A DNA stretch of 64,000 nucleotides from Diorhabda sublineata (GCF_026230105.1 NC_079477.1:67001-131000); one strand, 5' to 3'; positions 38,201 to 53,500 are shown, numbered from the stretch's first letter. Made by a program: numbers and translations. The notes: a model not told the origin generated them from the letters alone.

Positions 38201-41200
38201 TTATGAAGTCAAAAGAAGTTGATTAAAATTAAACGTATATCCTGAGTTATAGCTAAGAATTTACAATATTACTTTTATTGAGCTATATATTTTGATTTAT
38301 TCACTGAACATTTGTCTCGGTTTTTTCAATACCATAAAATCGACTTCCCAGATAACACTCGCAAATTCACATGCCATTAAAGTTGACTGCGAAACAACGC
38401 AGATATTCAAGTTCTTTTCTAACTTGGCCATTGTTTTATAGCTGAACATTACAACTGTTGTTGTAGGGTGATTTAACTAATCCACAATGATTCGTTAGAA
38501 GATGTCGACAGGAGTTGACAGTTTTGTGAGATAATTAGATAACTGATACCTAATAAGGTTTCCTAGTATTGGGTGTATAGAAATGAAATTCTTGTAAAAG
38601 TGCAATAAGGGTCAGTTACGAAGTTTCAATTACGAAGAAATTAAGTTTAAGCAAAATATAAGTTACTCTTAAAAAAATATTTCAGATTATGCAATATTCG
38701 TATAACCCTATATAATGTAGACGACACTCTTATGTCGCTGTTAGTACGTAATTGGAAAGATTTAGTATAGCGCCAACTGTAGTATATCATCATAATAGAG
38801 TTTATTGTAAAGTTACTACCTTCTACTTGACGTAAGGATACTGAAAACGGTGTAAATTCTGTTTCAATGAAACTACAATTGGAGTTTATGGTGTATATCA
38901 TTTTATGTTGACAAAGTAGGTTCGAAGAAAAGATTTTTCATATGAAATACGGATTAAGTATATGTATTAAATACAATACTTTGTATAAGATACAAATAAA
39001 AATTCACATTTGCTCTCAATTATTTGTTTACATATTTTTCTTTACTATCTATCAACTTAAAGATCTATTGATATGATGTGAATTATTAAAATGGACGTAT
39101 AAAATCTCACTACACACAGTGATGATCTCTACGCTCGTTGTAGGGGCAGTAATATATGGTCCAGGAACCAAATTCGTGGTCCCAATGAGCTGAGAGCCTT
39201 CCATTTTAAAGGCGGAAACATTCTTAGATGTTTTGCTCATTGGGCAAAATGTAACTACCGCAATGTAAATATATTTATTCTATCAGATAGATGCTGATCA
39301 TCTGGAAAAGAAAGACGGGACGTTTCATAGGACCACAACCTTTTTCCAATAAATTCATTGAGTCATGGTCATACACAAAAGAGTGGAAAACGAGAAGAAA
39401 TTAGAAGGTCTAAAACAATTGAAGAAATTTACCGAAAGGCACCAGCCCATTTCGCAAAGTCATTGCAAAAAAGTCTGGGATACACAATAGATAAATAAGT
39501 TGAGGAAATTAAATAAGTAGCAGAGCTATTTGAGGTTATTTTAATCAAATATTTTGGCATATATGTTAGATATTCTAGACATGACAAAATTATTATTGAA
39601 ACACTTTTCCTTTCAATCAACCATTTTTCTGAAATTACAAAACCAACAAAGCAATCAAAAACTTCTACTATGTAACTCTGTATGTGTAGTACTGTAAAAT
39701 TAGATTCTCTATTTCTTATAAAAAAAATCACACCCACCTATATTCTCAGTAACAAAATCCTTGTGGAAATGATTTCAATTCATAACAAATACCAATCTCG
39801 ATCATTAAGGCCTTTCCGTTATTATCAAATTCGAAACGAATGGTAAATTCTAGGGCAGCTTCAAGCGATTTTCAGGTGGAACGTGACATCATCAACTCAA
39901 ACTGGAAAAAGGGAAAGTCAATCGAAACAATCTGAGTGAAAAAGGGCGGGAGCGGGGTGAACAGACTGATCTTGTTTCTGCGGAAATGTTATTTTCAGTC
40001 ATTTCGGCGATAAGATCAGCCTGTTTAACCTTGCATCATCTTTTTTTCGATGTATTTCCAATCTTTTGGTATAAGACAGTTTAAATACACAATTTGTTGT
40101 TTCAAAAAACTTTTCCAGAGAATATGTGTTTTATCCAGATGTAGTCGTTTCTATAAATTTTTATTGGAAAATAAAATGCTAAAATTACACAATATATTGG
40201 AACAGAACAACGTAACGAATTTTCATTATGTTTTCTGCAATGTTTTGGTATCTTTTCCTAATAATAAATAGTATTTACCCAAAGGTTTTCGCTTCGGATA
40301 TTTACGTACAAATCAATTACTCATGCATGTAACTAAATATAAAGCACAATAAACCTTAATGATTATTATTCACTCATTTAAAAAGAAACATTGTAAAACA
40401 TTGTGTTATGAGGAATTTGCATCGTCGTTTATTTTTAGTCTTTGAAGCATCCCTCACGCTTTTCGTTTCATAAAATTATGTAAAAATTCCGCTTACTGTG
40501 CTTACAGCATTTGGAGATCTTTCAAAATGCGTTTCCTCAAATAAACTACATGCTCTATCATAACTTCGGAGTCTATCACCATTTTTATTCAGACTTTTTC
40601 AGAGCCTTAATAATAAAATTGGGATGACGCTAATTGTGAAAATGGCAATGACGAATAGTTGTTTTATTAACAAAATTGGAAAAATTGAAAAAAAAAGAGA
40701 TGTTCTAACTAGGTAACATCAAGTCTTAATTCTTTTAGTTACGAATTTGGAATAAATGATAAAAAAAGGTTTATTTGGTTATTTATTAATGTGTAGTGTG
40801 TTTTTGCATTTTTTCCAGAAAATGAACGTACGTTTTATGGATTTTATGCATTACTCTTCATATTCGAAGCTAAATATATTTTTCAGAAAGCTTATTTTAG
40901 TTTTAAAATTTCAACCGAGAATCCATTAAAGGTTTACGTTAATACGCGTCTTCATCTCGTCGAGTTAATTTCTAGCGGCTTATCCTGTTATAATGAATAT
41001 TCTATTAAATATCATGTTGCCATGTTCGTATAATTTATAGTTGTGTATTAAAGCAGTGTTATTATCAATATTTACCGATTAACCGATGTGTGAACATGAA
41101 TATAGATCAATTTTATACATACAAGATTCTATGCTTAGACATAAAATTACTTTGTCGATGGATAGGGAGTTGCCAAGTGATATTACCTATTACAGAGTCA

Positions 41201-43100
41201 GCTCCAAGCGTAATTTTATTTTACGAGTACTATTAAAATATTGTAAGATTTGGTGGTATCAATTAAAAGATAATAATAAACTTTGTATTCAAATGTTTTC
41301 ATTAATTGTACGAGATTGTCTTTCAAGTTCCAAATAAAATGTTTTATTGCTTAACGAAATATTCACATTTTTAATTACGCTCACAAGAATACTATAAATA
41401 TTTTCTCTACTATGAAGCAGAGATCCTTAAACAGCTTCTATTCACGCATTTTTCTTCGGCAGTGGAAAACATAAAAAAGTGATAAATCAAGTGAGTACGG
41501 TCAAATGGAATTTTGAAAACCACGAAGCGATTCAATTCACTTTGGTCGAGTTGAAATCATAAAAACTCAACCAACGTAAACCCTCACGGGTGCTTTTCAT
41601 TTTTATAGAAACTTACTTCTTTTAAACGTTCACTATTATCAACTTGCGTCCAGCCTCCAATAACAAAAGTTGATGATCACTAATAGAGTAGTGCCACAAG
41701 TCATAAGCACTACCTATTGTTCTATTGTATAAACTTCGTAGTTATTTATTAAATTATTATTTTCTTTTGTTTGGCTTAACATGATATTTTCAAATTTTCG
41801 CTTGATTTCCGGTATGTATTGTTCTTTTTAATAAATCAAAAATGATGTCGCATATTTTAACATTAGTTTCTCAGTAACTATTGTTTCCATTCATAGAACA
41901 CCAAAAATATTCTCCCTCTAATAAATCTCACCCTATGTCAGTTTCATGTGGATAAAATTTCAATAATTTGATTTATACTCTCTGAATATCATCCGTTATT
42001 CCATTTAAACAGTATTACTGTAGTTTTAAACATAAAATTTTAAACAACGTTCCAAGAAACCTAGTCTAACTGCCATAATATGAATAATTGATTACATGGT
42101 TTACTTATTTGTTTCTTCAAGTAAAGATAGCACCAGGTTTCATTGTTTTTCTATGTACACACAAGATTGTAAACCTTAATACACTCGATACTACAATAAA
42201 AAAATTATAACCTTGAAACCTATTATTGCTAAAAATATGTGAAAACGTAAGAGACTTCGTTACATGGGTCATTTAAAACTACTCTAAATCATTGAGGGTG
42301 TCATAATTGTGTATAAATTGAATGATAAATTATGAACAATAATATTGTGTAAATCGATTGAATATTTCAACCACGAGTTGTAATTTCATTATCTTAAGTG
42401 ATACTTTGTGTCGAAGTTTAATTTACATCCATTGGAAGATCCAAACCATCCTTTCATGTGTATCAATGATCATTAGTCCCAAAGGCAAGGCGGTAACGTC
42501 ACTGTGTAAATTATCGCAAATTCGAGAGAGGGAGCTCCTGCTTTTAATAGAGCATTCAGTAGCGCACTGAAATAGTTTTTGTTATCTGTCCTACAAAAAC
42601 ATATTCCACCAAAATCCGGTACCATAGATCGTTTCATCGATGTTGCCAAAGGGATTATTATCTATTAGATTCATGATCGATGTCTTAACTAACTAACAAA
42701 TAGGATAATTTTTAATTTATCAAAATGAATGAATTTTAATCCGTTTAAATAGTGTAATAATGAATTCTTTCGCTTAGAGTCTACTAAACCAGATTCCATC
42801 ACGTTCGGAAACAGTGTTAGAGAACAAAAGTAAATTAACATTATACGTCTTTTTGATATTCTCTTTATTCCCACCACTGGATATAACGAAATCGACCATT
42901 TCCCTCAGCTGAGTTAAAAGTGGCTGCACTATACGGCTAAACCACTCCACAACCACAAATTACGTATACAGCGTACTGCGGTTATTTGCTTATACAATGT
43001 TACGTGCAAGTCTATTGGGAGTTCATGACTGATATGGTCAGCCACGGTCAAGTAGAAAATTAAGCCACCCTCAGATTAAAACCATAATTTTGTCCATATC
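35300..43100. other. AT-rich non-coding DNA
   Basis: Several 60-100-codon frames exist but none shows a domain, signal peptide with credible start, or splice context. I see no supported gene. Confidence 0.45.
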
Positions 43101-43124
43101 GATTCTCATACGAAACAACAAGTT

Positions 43125-43505
43125 TCAATATTGGGAACGCATTAAAATTGAGTTTATAATTGCTATAGACTGATTGTTCCACGGCGTGTATAATATCTGC
43201 CCAAAAACTAATAGACTAAATGGAACAGACCCAAGAACAATAAACAGAAGAATACTTGAAAAAGTCGTACTTGTATCTATACATGTGACACCTACTTGAC
43301 ACATTTGTTGTGAGAGAGAAGAATGGTTGAAAACATTATTTTTAAACTTACCTATCAACATATACATTACATTATCAATTATGTCACGTTGTTTTGAAAT
43401 ACCATATAATATCTTAACCCTCTTTAAAATTATAACTCGTAATATTCCTGAGAAGTTTGGATAGATAATGGAAGTTGCGACCGAAGAGCTCGCGATAATT
43501 TGCAT
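43125..43505 (-). CDS. Unrecognised 126-codon open frame with one membrane-type segment
   Basis: It starts at ATG on the minus strand. The later part has a strongly hydrophobic run (SSILLFIVLGSVPFSLLVF) that could be a membrane helix. The arrangement of a Lys-rich loop, then Cys, then this helix recalls beetle odorant receptors, but no diagnostic motif is visible. A frame this long is uncommon but not impossible by chance in DNA of this AT content. No neighbouring exon is evident. Confidence 0.15.
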   Translation of the reverse strand: MQIIASSSVATSIIYPNFSGILRVIILKRVKILYGISKQRDIIDNVMYMLIGKFKNNVFNHSSLSQQMCQVGVTCIDTSTTFSSILLFIVLGSVPFSLLVFGQILYTPWNNQSIAIINSILMRSQY

Positions 43506-44444
43506 AATATTTCAAGAAAACTGATAGTGTAAGGGTGATAGAAATGAGAAGGAGGACGTTTTAAAACCGCAGAATGTGGTGTTCGAATTTAGACAGAGAT
43601 AAAATAAGATTTTCTCATCGTAACGGAAATATACTCAGGCATAAAAAAGTATTTTAATATCGAATACTTATTGTTTTACTCTTTCTATTTTTTTTTTCAG
43701 TACTGAATACTCAATAACCGATAAAACTATTATGTAATATGAAGAGTTTTCTTTTTTGATATCTCTATTGTTAAAAATTGATTTGTATAGTTCCATTTCT
43801 GAATACTGAAACTTTTTTTTGGTTTTATTCATTTTATTTTTGAGTCATTAAACTCTTTAATTCGTCCTTCGGGTCTTCTGATAGTATCTTTCTGTTAGCG
43901 TGTCCAGGAAACATCGACACTACAAAGAGAAACGATTTTTCGGAGTGCGATTGAAGTTAGAAAGAGTAGCATCATCGAGAGAACTTACTTTCCTAAAATG
44001 TGTTTTTACGACGCATCATTTTTCTTTGACAAACAACAATAGAAGTATGGGGTTCTTGTTATTAGTTGGTAGATAATAGCTTCTCCCATCGAGTTTAACA
44101 ATTCTTTAATGAACTTTTCGAGAAGGATCATAACGGAGCTAAGTTTGGAATTGGTTACACAACGGAGCGAGGTAGTGTATATACCAAGAATTTAATTTCG
44201 AAGTTTATGAGATTCTAAGAAATGATTACACAGTATTTCTGTTGTTTATATTTCAAACCAGTATATGTGCAATTATTGTTCAGCCAATTGTTCCTCAGAT
44301 AATGTTAATATTTTTAGTTTAATACAAAAACTATTGTTCCATAAATAGACAAGAAACAAAATATACTTGCACTTTATATAACTTTGAGAACCTATCTCTG
44401 TAAGCGAGAAAATTTTTTTTCGCTTTAGTGTAAATGGCGTAATA

Positions 44445-44955
44445 AGGTTTAAACCTATGAAGTCAGTTCAAACAACAGACTGTTTCGCGTTTTATGTATG
44501 GTGTTTAGCGACAAACTTTGGTAGTAGTTTAAACTTAAGTTAAACATGAAACAGGGGATCCCAATATATATATTTGATGAGCTGTATGAAACTATAAACA
44601 TTGTCGACGGGTCAACACAAGCATGTCACAAATAATGTTAATGCAGTATTAGGAGGTGAATACCGTGTTGGTTAATTCAAGTTTTATTGTAAACGCCGCC
44701 TTAACTCCGTTATGAATATGTTAATTATCTCAATTCTCTTGCCAACTCCTTCTAACATTGTTGTTTTCGCTATTAAGTCACAGCATCGCTTTTTTTGGTT
44801 CTTTCTGTAAGTATTTCTAGATTGACTAAAAGCACAAACTACGTGAATTTTTTTTTCTTAGTCCATCGTTTCTCACCCTTATAATCCGATTATTATTTTA
44901 ACTGGAAAGTGTTTATTTTTATTAATATTTTCGCCCGAATGACTAGAGTTTAAAC
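44445..44955. repeat. GTTTAAAC-rich block, possible miniature transposon
   Basis: The palindrome AGGTTTAAACCT (44445-44456) is followed by GTTTAAAC at 44527-44534 and 44948-44955. The outer ones are in roughly inverted context (GGTTTAAACC... and ...GTTTAAACCATAGTTC). Clear terminal repeats and target duplications were not established. Confidence 0.2.
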
Positions 44956-44999
44956 CATAGTTCAGTTTTAGTTCAACCTTCAATTTCACTCTTTATTGT

Positions 45000-47270
45000 A
45001 GAATTGAGCCCAGAGTAAACATTGGAAACCCCATGCAACAGTCTTAAAAGAATAATTGAGAAACTAAACTTGCCATGGTTGTAAAGACATAAGACAATGA
45101 TTAATGAAACAAGAGAAGGAAATCGCATTTTAGGTTATGTCAAAAATAATAGACTAGATTTATTTTGTATCAATTCATTTCTCATAGTTTCGGAATAGTT
45201 ATAGTAGGTACCATTGAAGTTTCGAAGTTCTATTATCAAATTGTAATAGCACAAAATTCAATCAGAATAGATTGTGTCAAAAGTTTAATGATGTTTGACG
45301 TTTCTGATACTTGAAACTATGAATTTACGCAGTTTGCAACGATTAAGCACGTACCGAAATCAACATCGCGACGGCACAACCTCGTCGGCGATGATATTAA
45401 TGGGTAATGTCACTTCAATGTAATAAATTTAAACGTTATAAGAGAGTAATCGTCGTTTGTAACTCCACACAGTTATCCTACGGAAGTGCGATCGATACTA
45501 ATAGAGATTTATTCGATTTTGATATGGAAAAGGCTGTATGTATCATACGCTTTATCTGAATCTCTTTGAATAGCTGTTTGGGGTTTAGACACTCACTATT
45601 TCTACTCTCAATGTTACTATAAATTATTGAAATGGATTGCTCGAAAATTATTTTTTAATCTAGTGAATATATTGTAACATCATATTATCGATCCTTTTCT
45701 TTTTCCTGTTTAGGTCCTCTCATCATACTTTTCTATGGAGAAAGATATATTCAAAGACTATATAATCATTTTTCATAAGCTTGTGGAAGAAATTGCTCTT
45801 CTTTGTGTGTTTGTGTTCTTTTATATATAAATGAAAATTTGTTTTGAGATAAAAAGTATCATATTTCATCAGATCTTTTATTGATTGAATTTATAGTAAT
45901 ATTGTTTTGTTGGAAATTTTTTTTATACACAATTTGTGAGCCCATTGAATACGTGGTTCTGGAGAAGATGAAATATTTCTAAACAGGAACTCTGCTAAAA
46001 CTGAATATATGCGAAGATCCAATTTATATTATTTTGAAAGGATAAAGATATTCCTCCCTCATTTCAAGTTAATCTGGATTCAAATTAATATAAAATCTAA
46101 TTCATCATCCGTCTTAATAAATGACTCAATTTTTTATGAAATTTTTCAATAAAACCTGTGCTTAAAATACATCATTCAATCTAACGAAGTTCAAGATTGA
46201 TAATTCGATTTATAACTTCAAGAAAAAAAAATGACAAATCTTCGTTGTTGACAAGTTATTATTATAGGAGAAATCTAAAAATATTTTGATGAAAATGACG
46301 AAATATACATCAAAGGATTAGTTCATAATAAAAGAGCCCTGTAAAATGTGCTAAAACATAACATATATTCTATGCAAGAATAATTACTTTATATTTGAAT
46401 ATTTAAACTTAAGGTATCCTATGCTATTTCATTCGAAAAGATCCTAATTTATCAACCCGCCAACGTGAATAAATTTACAAATTGAAACTAAGATCTAAAA
46501 TCACTCTCATAGATATTTATTCAAGCAAATTGAAAGAAGGTATATTCAGAGAACTCTCCCGAAACACTCTTAAATTCACGTTGATACGTGCAAATGTTAG
46601 TAAAGCCGCTCTAAAGTCCTTTATATAATTAATTTGTGTCAAGAACTTGTATCCTACTAGAAAATGTGTAAGATATAAATCTTGCCCTTCCTTATCATCA
46701 GAGTTACGTGCTTCAGTGGTTAGCGTAAGAAGAATTAGTTATACTAGATTAACGTATAATCATCTGAATTTAAACATGATATATTTCAGTAAGTAATTTT
46801 AGATTATTAATTGAGAATTCATTATTTAATCAAAACAGTATGAACGTTTTTTTGTATATAGTGATTAAACGATACAATACCGTGTAAAACTTTCTTCCCT
46901 CGACATTGATTTCAGTTAAACTTAAGAGATAAATGTTTATTAATTCAAGCTCAATTCTGGAAATTTCTTCAGTACATTTAAAAAAAGCAAAAAAAATTAA
47001 AAAAAGTTACTACCTAGTTGAGCACAACTTAGGAGAGACAAGTCGTAAAAAGATCTCAAAAAACTTTTAGTCTCTTGAGGTTATTTTCGAAACACACGAC
47101 TAAAAGTTCTCTTTCTCTTTTTCGCAGGCCTTTTCTTTACCTTTTTCTTTACGAACATAGAAATCTGTCTGGATTAATATAATTTATGAGTACATTTTTA
47201 ATTGTACTCACCTCAGGGTGTTGCGTGCTAGGATTTAATTATATTCGATATCTAGCTCTAAAGAACTTAC
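45000..47270. other. AT-rich non-coding DNA
   Basis: No supported feature. Confidence 0.5.
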
Positions 47271-47279
47271 AAAAGTATA

Positions 47280-47560
47280 ATTGAGACACCAAACTTGATT
47301 CTTGAAGTGTTCTAATTTTTTTTTCGAAATATCTGCACTTAAGAAACATTTTTATGTACGCTCAAACTAATAATTCTGGAAACATATTGTCCTCTTTGAC
47401 GCCTTGAAATCTTTAGCAGGTTCTTGAGGCGATGAAAATCGCCGCCCTCGCATTTCGTTAGACAGCGGGGACAAGAAATAATCATTAGGCGAATAGAAAC
47501 ATTGAAACATCAATTCGATGCTTGTCTGCTTCAAATATTCATTAAAAGGCAACCCTCGTA
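47280..47560 (-). mobile_element. Short, internally deleted mariner (end plus transposase C-terminus)
   Basis: On the minus strand the element begins TACGAGGGTTGCCTTTTAAT (47560 downward) and runs almost directly into the C-terminal transposase region: SPNDYFLSPLSNEMRGRRF, FSSPQEP, then CFQNY and a degraded stretch corresponding to FERMxKCxxxxGEYFEK. More than two thirds of the transposase, including the DNA-binding and first catalytic regions, is absent. It shares its end sequence with the remnants at 7.98 and 32.27 kb. Confidence 0.8.
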
Positions 47561-47599
47561 TGTGCGGCAATATTTCGCGGTAATGTAATAAATTTTTGA

Positions 47600-50500
47600 A
47601 GAGGAACTGCTAGAAAAAATTAACACGGAGTGTAATATGTTTATTTTATGCGAAGATAAATCAGTTCCATTTCAAGTAACCAGTAGATTGGTGAACAATA
47701 TGGTGGCACTGTAGTTAAAAAAAAGATATATATAGAAGTTCTATATTTATTATTTCACTTTTTTGTTTGATACGTTATACGTTTGTGACATTCGGATTAT
47801 TATGATGAATAAATACAATCCCTTACTAAATGGTTGCAGATTTCCAGTTTTGTGCGGAGGTCTTTCTACGTTTTCCGGCGAATACAGTGAGTCAAAAGGA
47901 AACTGGGAGCGGGACCTACAATGAAATTCTAGTGGTGTATGCTCGGCAAAATATATGAAATCTGAATTTATGATGTGCTTATGTTGATTTATAGCTCGAC
48001 GCCGCTGGCTCTCTTTAGTAGCTACGGGAATAAAATCTGAATTTTGAATGAATAGTTTCTACACCTGAACGGGTTTAGATGAAAATCTGTGGGGTTTTTT
48101 CACGCAGAACGAACAATTCTTTTGCACCACTGACTGTTTGTTTATGCTGGCAAAAGCAATATTTATTATTTAATGGTACAAGATATGAAATCATGTATAT
48201 TTCACGTACAAGATAAATCAAGTACGTTCTAACTATAGCTCAAAATTATTTTGAATATATACCATTCACAATAATGACTAATGATCGGATAATCTCAAAT
48301 ATTGTTAAAAGTATTAATTATTCTTCGAGATCAATATTTTGAACTATAGATTGAAAAATTCGAAATTATAGCTGGAGGTAATACATGTTGTCAATCTTTT
48401 TAGTGTTCGACAATCATAGTTATGTTTCTAGTAACTTCGCAAATTTAGAAAATTGAGTAAATCAATATTAAATGGCAAAAAATTGATTGAGAATAAGTGG
48501 CTACGAATCAAAAATAGAAGTGAAGAGCTAGGTTATCAATTGAAATTTGATATTAATATATAAAAACTTGTTTTGATATTATTATTATTATTATTATTCA
48601 ATCATTCGAGATTATAATAGCAAATAAATTATTTTAGCTGCTGTATACATTTTCTGAAACTTGTGACTCACATAGAAAACAGTGAGATATTTATATTTAT
48701 TGCTTTTGTTGTTAAACTGCCTGGAGCACTGGAATTTCATTAGAATCCTGAATAAGTTTTGGTATAGTATGAGAAGAACTCCGCTTATTTCAATTAATTA
48801 CTGTATTTCCTATTTTGTTGAATACCACATTATATTACATATAAATATTCCGCATTTTATTACAATGATACATTATGACTCACCGTATTAAGAAATACTG
48901 TAATATTTAAACCTCCAAGTTTGCCGGAAACTCAGATAATTCTTATTTACATACTCACACACACTCCTATTTCAAACCTGCTACGTTGTTTGTTTTAACG
49001 AATTTGAAAATGTTGATTTGCATTAAAGTTATTAAATATTTTATAAATATTGACACATGTATCAAACGAATTCCACTCTGGAACTACTTCTTTTTATCGA
49101 TATATCTCTAATGGAAATTTGGTGTTTGAGCTATAACCAAGCATATATAGTAAATGAGTATTCAATCTTGCCATAGTTGTCTGGAATTTTAATTCACTTT
49201 ATCATCGGGTTTGTGGTTTTGAGATTCGATTCTGCTACATAAGGATTTCTAAATTATTTAACCTTATATTCATCATAGGTCAACTGGGTGCAGATTTTCA
49301 GAAAAATGTATATAATAGGTAAATTTCTTAGACCAAACAAATCAAAATATTTAATTCAAAATGAAATACTCGTATTTTAATGATGAAAATATGGGTGGGG
49401 GGACCGTTTTATTTGATCAATCCAGAAGTAATTAGGCCAAAAAAAAATTGGTAAATTATCCTATGAGAATTACCAGCAGAATATTAGCCAGGGGCTAACA
49501 TCGAAAACTAAACATCTCTCGTATCATCAAATTTGTTAGTTTAACACACTACCAAAATAATCAATCTCGGTGTTTATATTAGTCAGATTAAATTTAAATT
49601 CCAGAACATTTCGATCGAAAACTTCCAATGCAAGAACCTACAAAAGTAAACAAAATATATCATCAATTTAATGCACTTCTGAAATATCTTGTTTACAATA
49701 CTAATCACAGTGTTCACTAAATCAGTTCATTGATACTCACTATTACACTGTCTGATGCGCGTTTCGCGCTATCGCCTTCAAGGGACTGGTACACCTTGGT
49801 TGGACCAAATTTTTCATAAATTGACTTGAGTTCACAATACGAAAAAAGTTCATAGAGGCAAGAAATATTGTTGAGAGGTTCGATTTCTGAGGAGGACAAC
49901 TTGCTGACTAAAATGCAGTAAATGTGAGTGAACTGAAATAATAATTTAATAATCATTTAGTTATGAATTCAACCTTTTATGCTAATTCGCCAGTTTGTGA
50001 GAATTATTTTCCTAACACATCATTGCTTGATATAGTAACCCATTAAATGAACATTAAAGGATAAATTACGTAACTTCGATTAAACATAAATTGAGTGTAT
50101 ACTGTGAATTATATCACACACACACACGTCAACATTACTAGCGCATGATTGCTGTTAGTAGACGGCAAAACTTTGTTTATTCGAAATATTGCGATGAATA
50201 AATTTTAAAATATATGCCCGTATTATTCAACAATTGGAAAAATAGTTTATTTTAATCCTCACCACGTGTTTCCAATTCAAAAATTCAGATTATGGATAGA
50301 AAATTTGATTAAACTTCATTTTAATCTTTATTCTAATTCAAAAGTCTCTTAAAAATAATCCGTATATCCTTTAGCAGCTTATTGTTCCATTTATCATCAC
50401 CTACTATTACAAAAAATATTCAGAATTTTCAACAACTGTGGTTTTTGCGAGCATAAACTTCATAATCATTTATTGATTTCTTCCGAAGAAATTCATACTA

Positions 50501-53500
50501 CCGCGTTCAGTTATATATATCATATTTACTACGTTTAATAACTTTCGTGATATTTCAGAATCGTATAGAAATTTTAACTAATTCGGCCATTTCCTTTTGG
50601 ATTGACCTGTTAATCACCGTTTTATCTATATCCTTTCGTTAAGCTTAATGGATTAGAAAAAGGATAAGCGGTAGTCTAAATGATATATAAATAAGATCGA
50701 AGTAAGAAAGAGTTCCTTGCCAAATTTGATAGAAAAAGACATTAACGTCGCATGCAATTTTGCCACTTTTGTAACTAGCTTTGGCCGTTTGGCTTAGAAA
50801 TCGGAACATCGCTGACCGCACTGAATTGATAAAAATAGTATTTCAAGTAAGTTTCCAAGAAAAACTGCGATTTTCACCGTTCACTTGAAAAATATAATAA
50901 ATTCTTTACCAGCGATTTAAGATGATTCACTATTTCCAAATTGCTCAGTGTGCCAGTTTTTTTTTTCAATTATATATTTATGTAATTCATGGGGGAAAAT
51001 GCCTAATTTCATATTAGTTATTGCGAATCGAGTATTATGTTTTGAAAATCTAGTCTTCCAAGTTTATTGAATTGTCAGCTTATTCTTGAGACAGCACTTG
51101 AACACTTTATAAAATACACAAATCATAACATTCAGCAAGTACTTAAGTCAAATCCTGAAAACCATTTTGTACTCCCCAAATAAATATGGATGTTTTATTG
51201 ACCAATTATTGATGATTTTTTGAGATGCAATTCTATAAAGTGTATTTATTACATCAAGCAAGAAATCAAAGTTTCCTGCTTCATTAAATTTTCCATTTAA
51301 TGAATTGAGAACTATCCTAAGTAAGCAAATCCAACAGAAGAGAAACAAGAAATCTTTGTAGCATCATAACTCAAACACCAAATCAGGACGAAATAAGATA
51401 CGTCTATGTAACTTGTCGTTAATGTTAATAAAGTTAAAGATTATGCCTATATAAATTAGACTAAAAATTACATAAGAAAATATCGATATGATTGATAATT
51501 TTGAAAATCTCTACCACTTAGACGCATTTGTTATAAGTCAAATAAAACCATTGATAAAATTTTCGTTGAAGATTGAGAACAATCACGGTTAGATAACATG
51601 TTATTTCAATTAAAGATAAGATCTTTATAAACGTTTTTCGAGAAACTAGATGTCTACGAAAGATAATTAAATAAATATTATTAATGATTATGAAGTAGAT
51701 AATATTTATTACTCATTATAAGCAAATTTGTAATAGTAAACAAGTATGCTTACTCACAAGTTTGAATAACATAATCCTAAATTGATAATAAGAGGGAAAA
51801 TCAAATCCAATTAAAAACTGCTCGAAGCTGTTGTGATACGAAGGAGCAATAAGTTTTGATCCAGATACGTATTATCAACAAAAGAATTTGTTTAAGGAAT
51901 TAGAAAATAGCCTATAAAAACAAAGAGTTGTGAATTATTTAAACAAACAAATTTTTTTAAAAAGAAAGAGCTCTGTATACGAGTAAAACGCGAGCAAAGA
52001 TAAATGTTGCCGTACTTCAAGAAATTCCAGACCTCTATATACATTAAAACCTTACAAAACAGATTGAATCAGTTGAATTACTTCATCTAGTAACACCCTT
52101 TTAGTGTAACCGATTTCTAGCGAGTTGAAGTTGGAGTAATTTTAGTCCAGCGAGAGTCAGGAAATTCGCGAGAGGAAGATTGATATGGAGGAAAGAAGCT
52201 GGTGACACGAAAAATTGAGAAATTTCTTTTTCCTAGTATATCTACAATAGTATTTAAATTAATAAAGAAGAGAAAGGTTGACTCTTCTCAGTTGAAACAA
52301 AAATATTTTTCATTCTTACTATAAAGTATTGTCGTGAAAAAAAAAATAACATCAAAGAAATGCGATTATTTTATAAACATACATTCAATTTGCTTTATCA
52401 ACGTTCAAATGTGAAAATGGATTCAATATTTGAATTTTAACATTTACGTAATTACTAAAATATAAATACACATACAAAGCAAAAAAAAAACATTAATTGT
52501 TTACGTTTGTTTTACTTTCCTATATAGTATCATTTTCGTGAGTTCTTATCAAGTCATTCGCATGTTATTGTTAATCAGAATAAACTATCTCGTTTCTCAT
52601 TACACTCATTAGCTGGTACACTTCGAAAGACTGAAGAGCCGGACTCCCTCTTGACAAGGAATTTTGGATTATAATTTGTTAGTGGAAGTAAAGTTTCATA
52701 AAGTGCCCGGTTTACGGTAATAAAATTATGTCAACGTACATTTAAGTTTCGAAGTTAAGAAAATTGTTTTAGGTACAACGAAGTAACAATTAAGAGTCTA
52801 AAACATAATAAACTTTTCTGAGGATTCAAAACTAGTCATTGTTAAATTTTCCTTTCATTTAGTCATTTAAATAAATTTCAAGGCTTCTTTACCATCAGTA
52901 CCTAAATATTTATTCAAAAGATTGTACTGCATATATATTAAAAAAACTCATACACGATATTTATAACTACAATTACCAGTTTTAGGTGTATTCCTATAAC
53001 TATTTTAACAGAATAATAAATTTTACAACTACACTTTGAATAATTTCAACTAAGGAGCAGAATATTATAGATATATAGCATCAAATGAACCGACAGGAAA
53101 TGTGAACAATAGTTGAAGGACGACGACACAAAACAAAAATAGATGCTTCATGGGGTATTTCAACCATTTAATACTGCATGTACTAATACATCAGTTTCCG
53201 AGACCAATATTTTTTATATTGTTTAATTCCAAATCAATATTTCCTCACAGAAATATTCATCACTATATCTAATAGTGATTATTTCATTAGACAGAAATTA
53301 TATGATGATAGAATATAATCTAATCATTATTCCATTGTTTCATGTTATTCTGCGTCCGGCGACCTATTTATTTTCATCATCAGTATGCACCTCGAAGGCT
53401 GTTTACGTTTATAAAAACAAGGGAACGCTTGGTTTCCAGTATCCACTGGGACTTTTAGAGCTCTTTGGAAAATCATTTTTATTTCTCATCCACGCGAATT

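Noticed and set aside
39429..39737. 102-codon minus-strand frame
   Set aside because: It needs a non-ATG start and shows only AT-biased residues; no splice context or domain.
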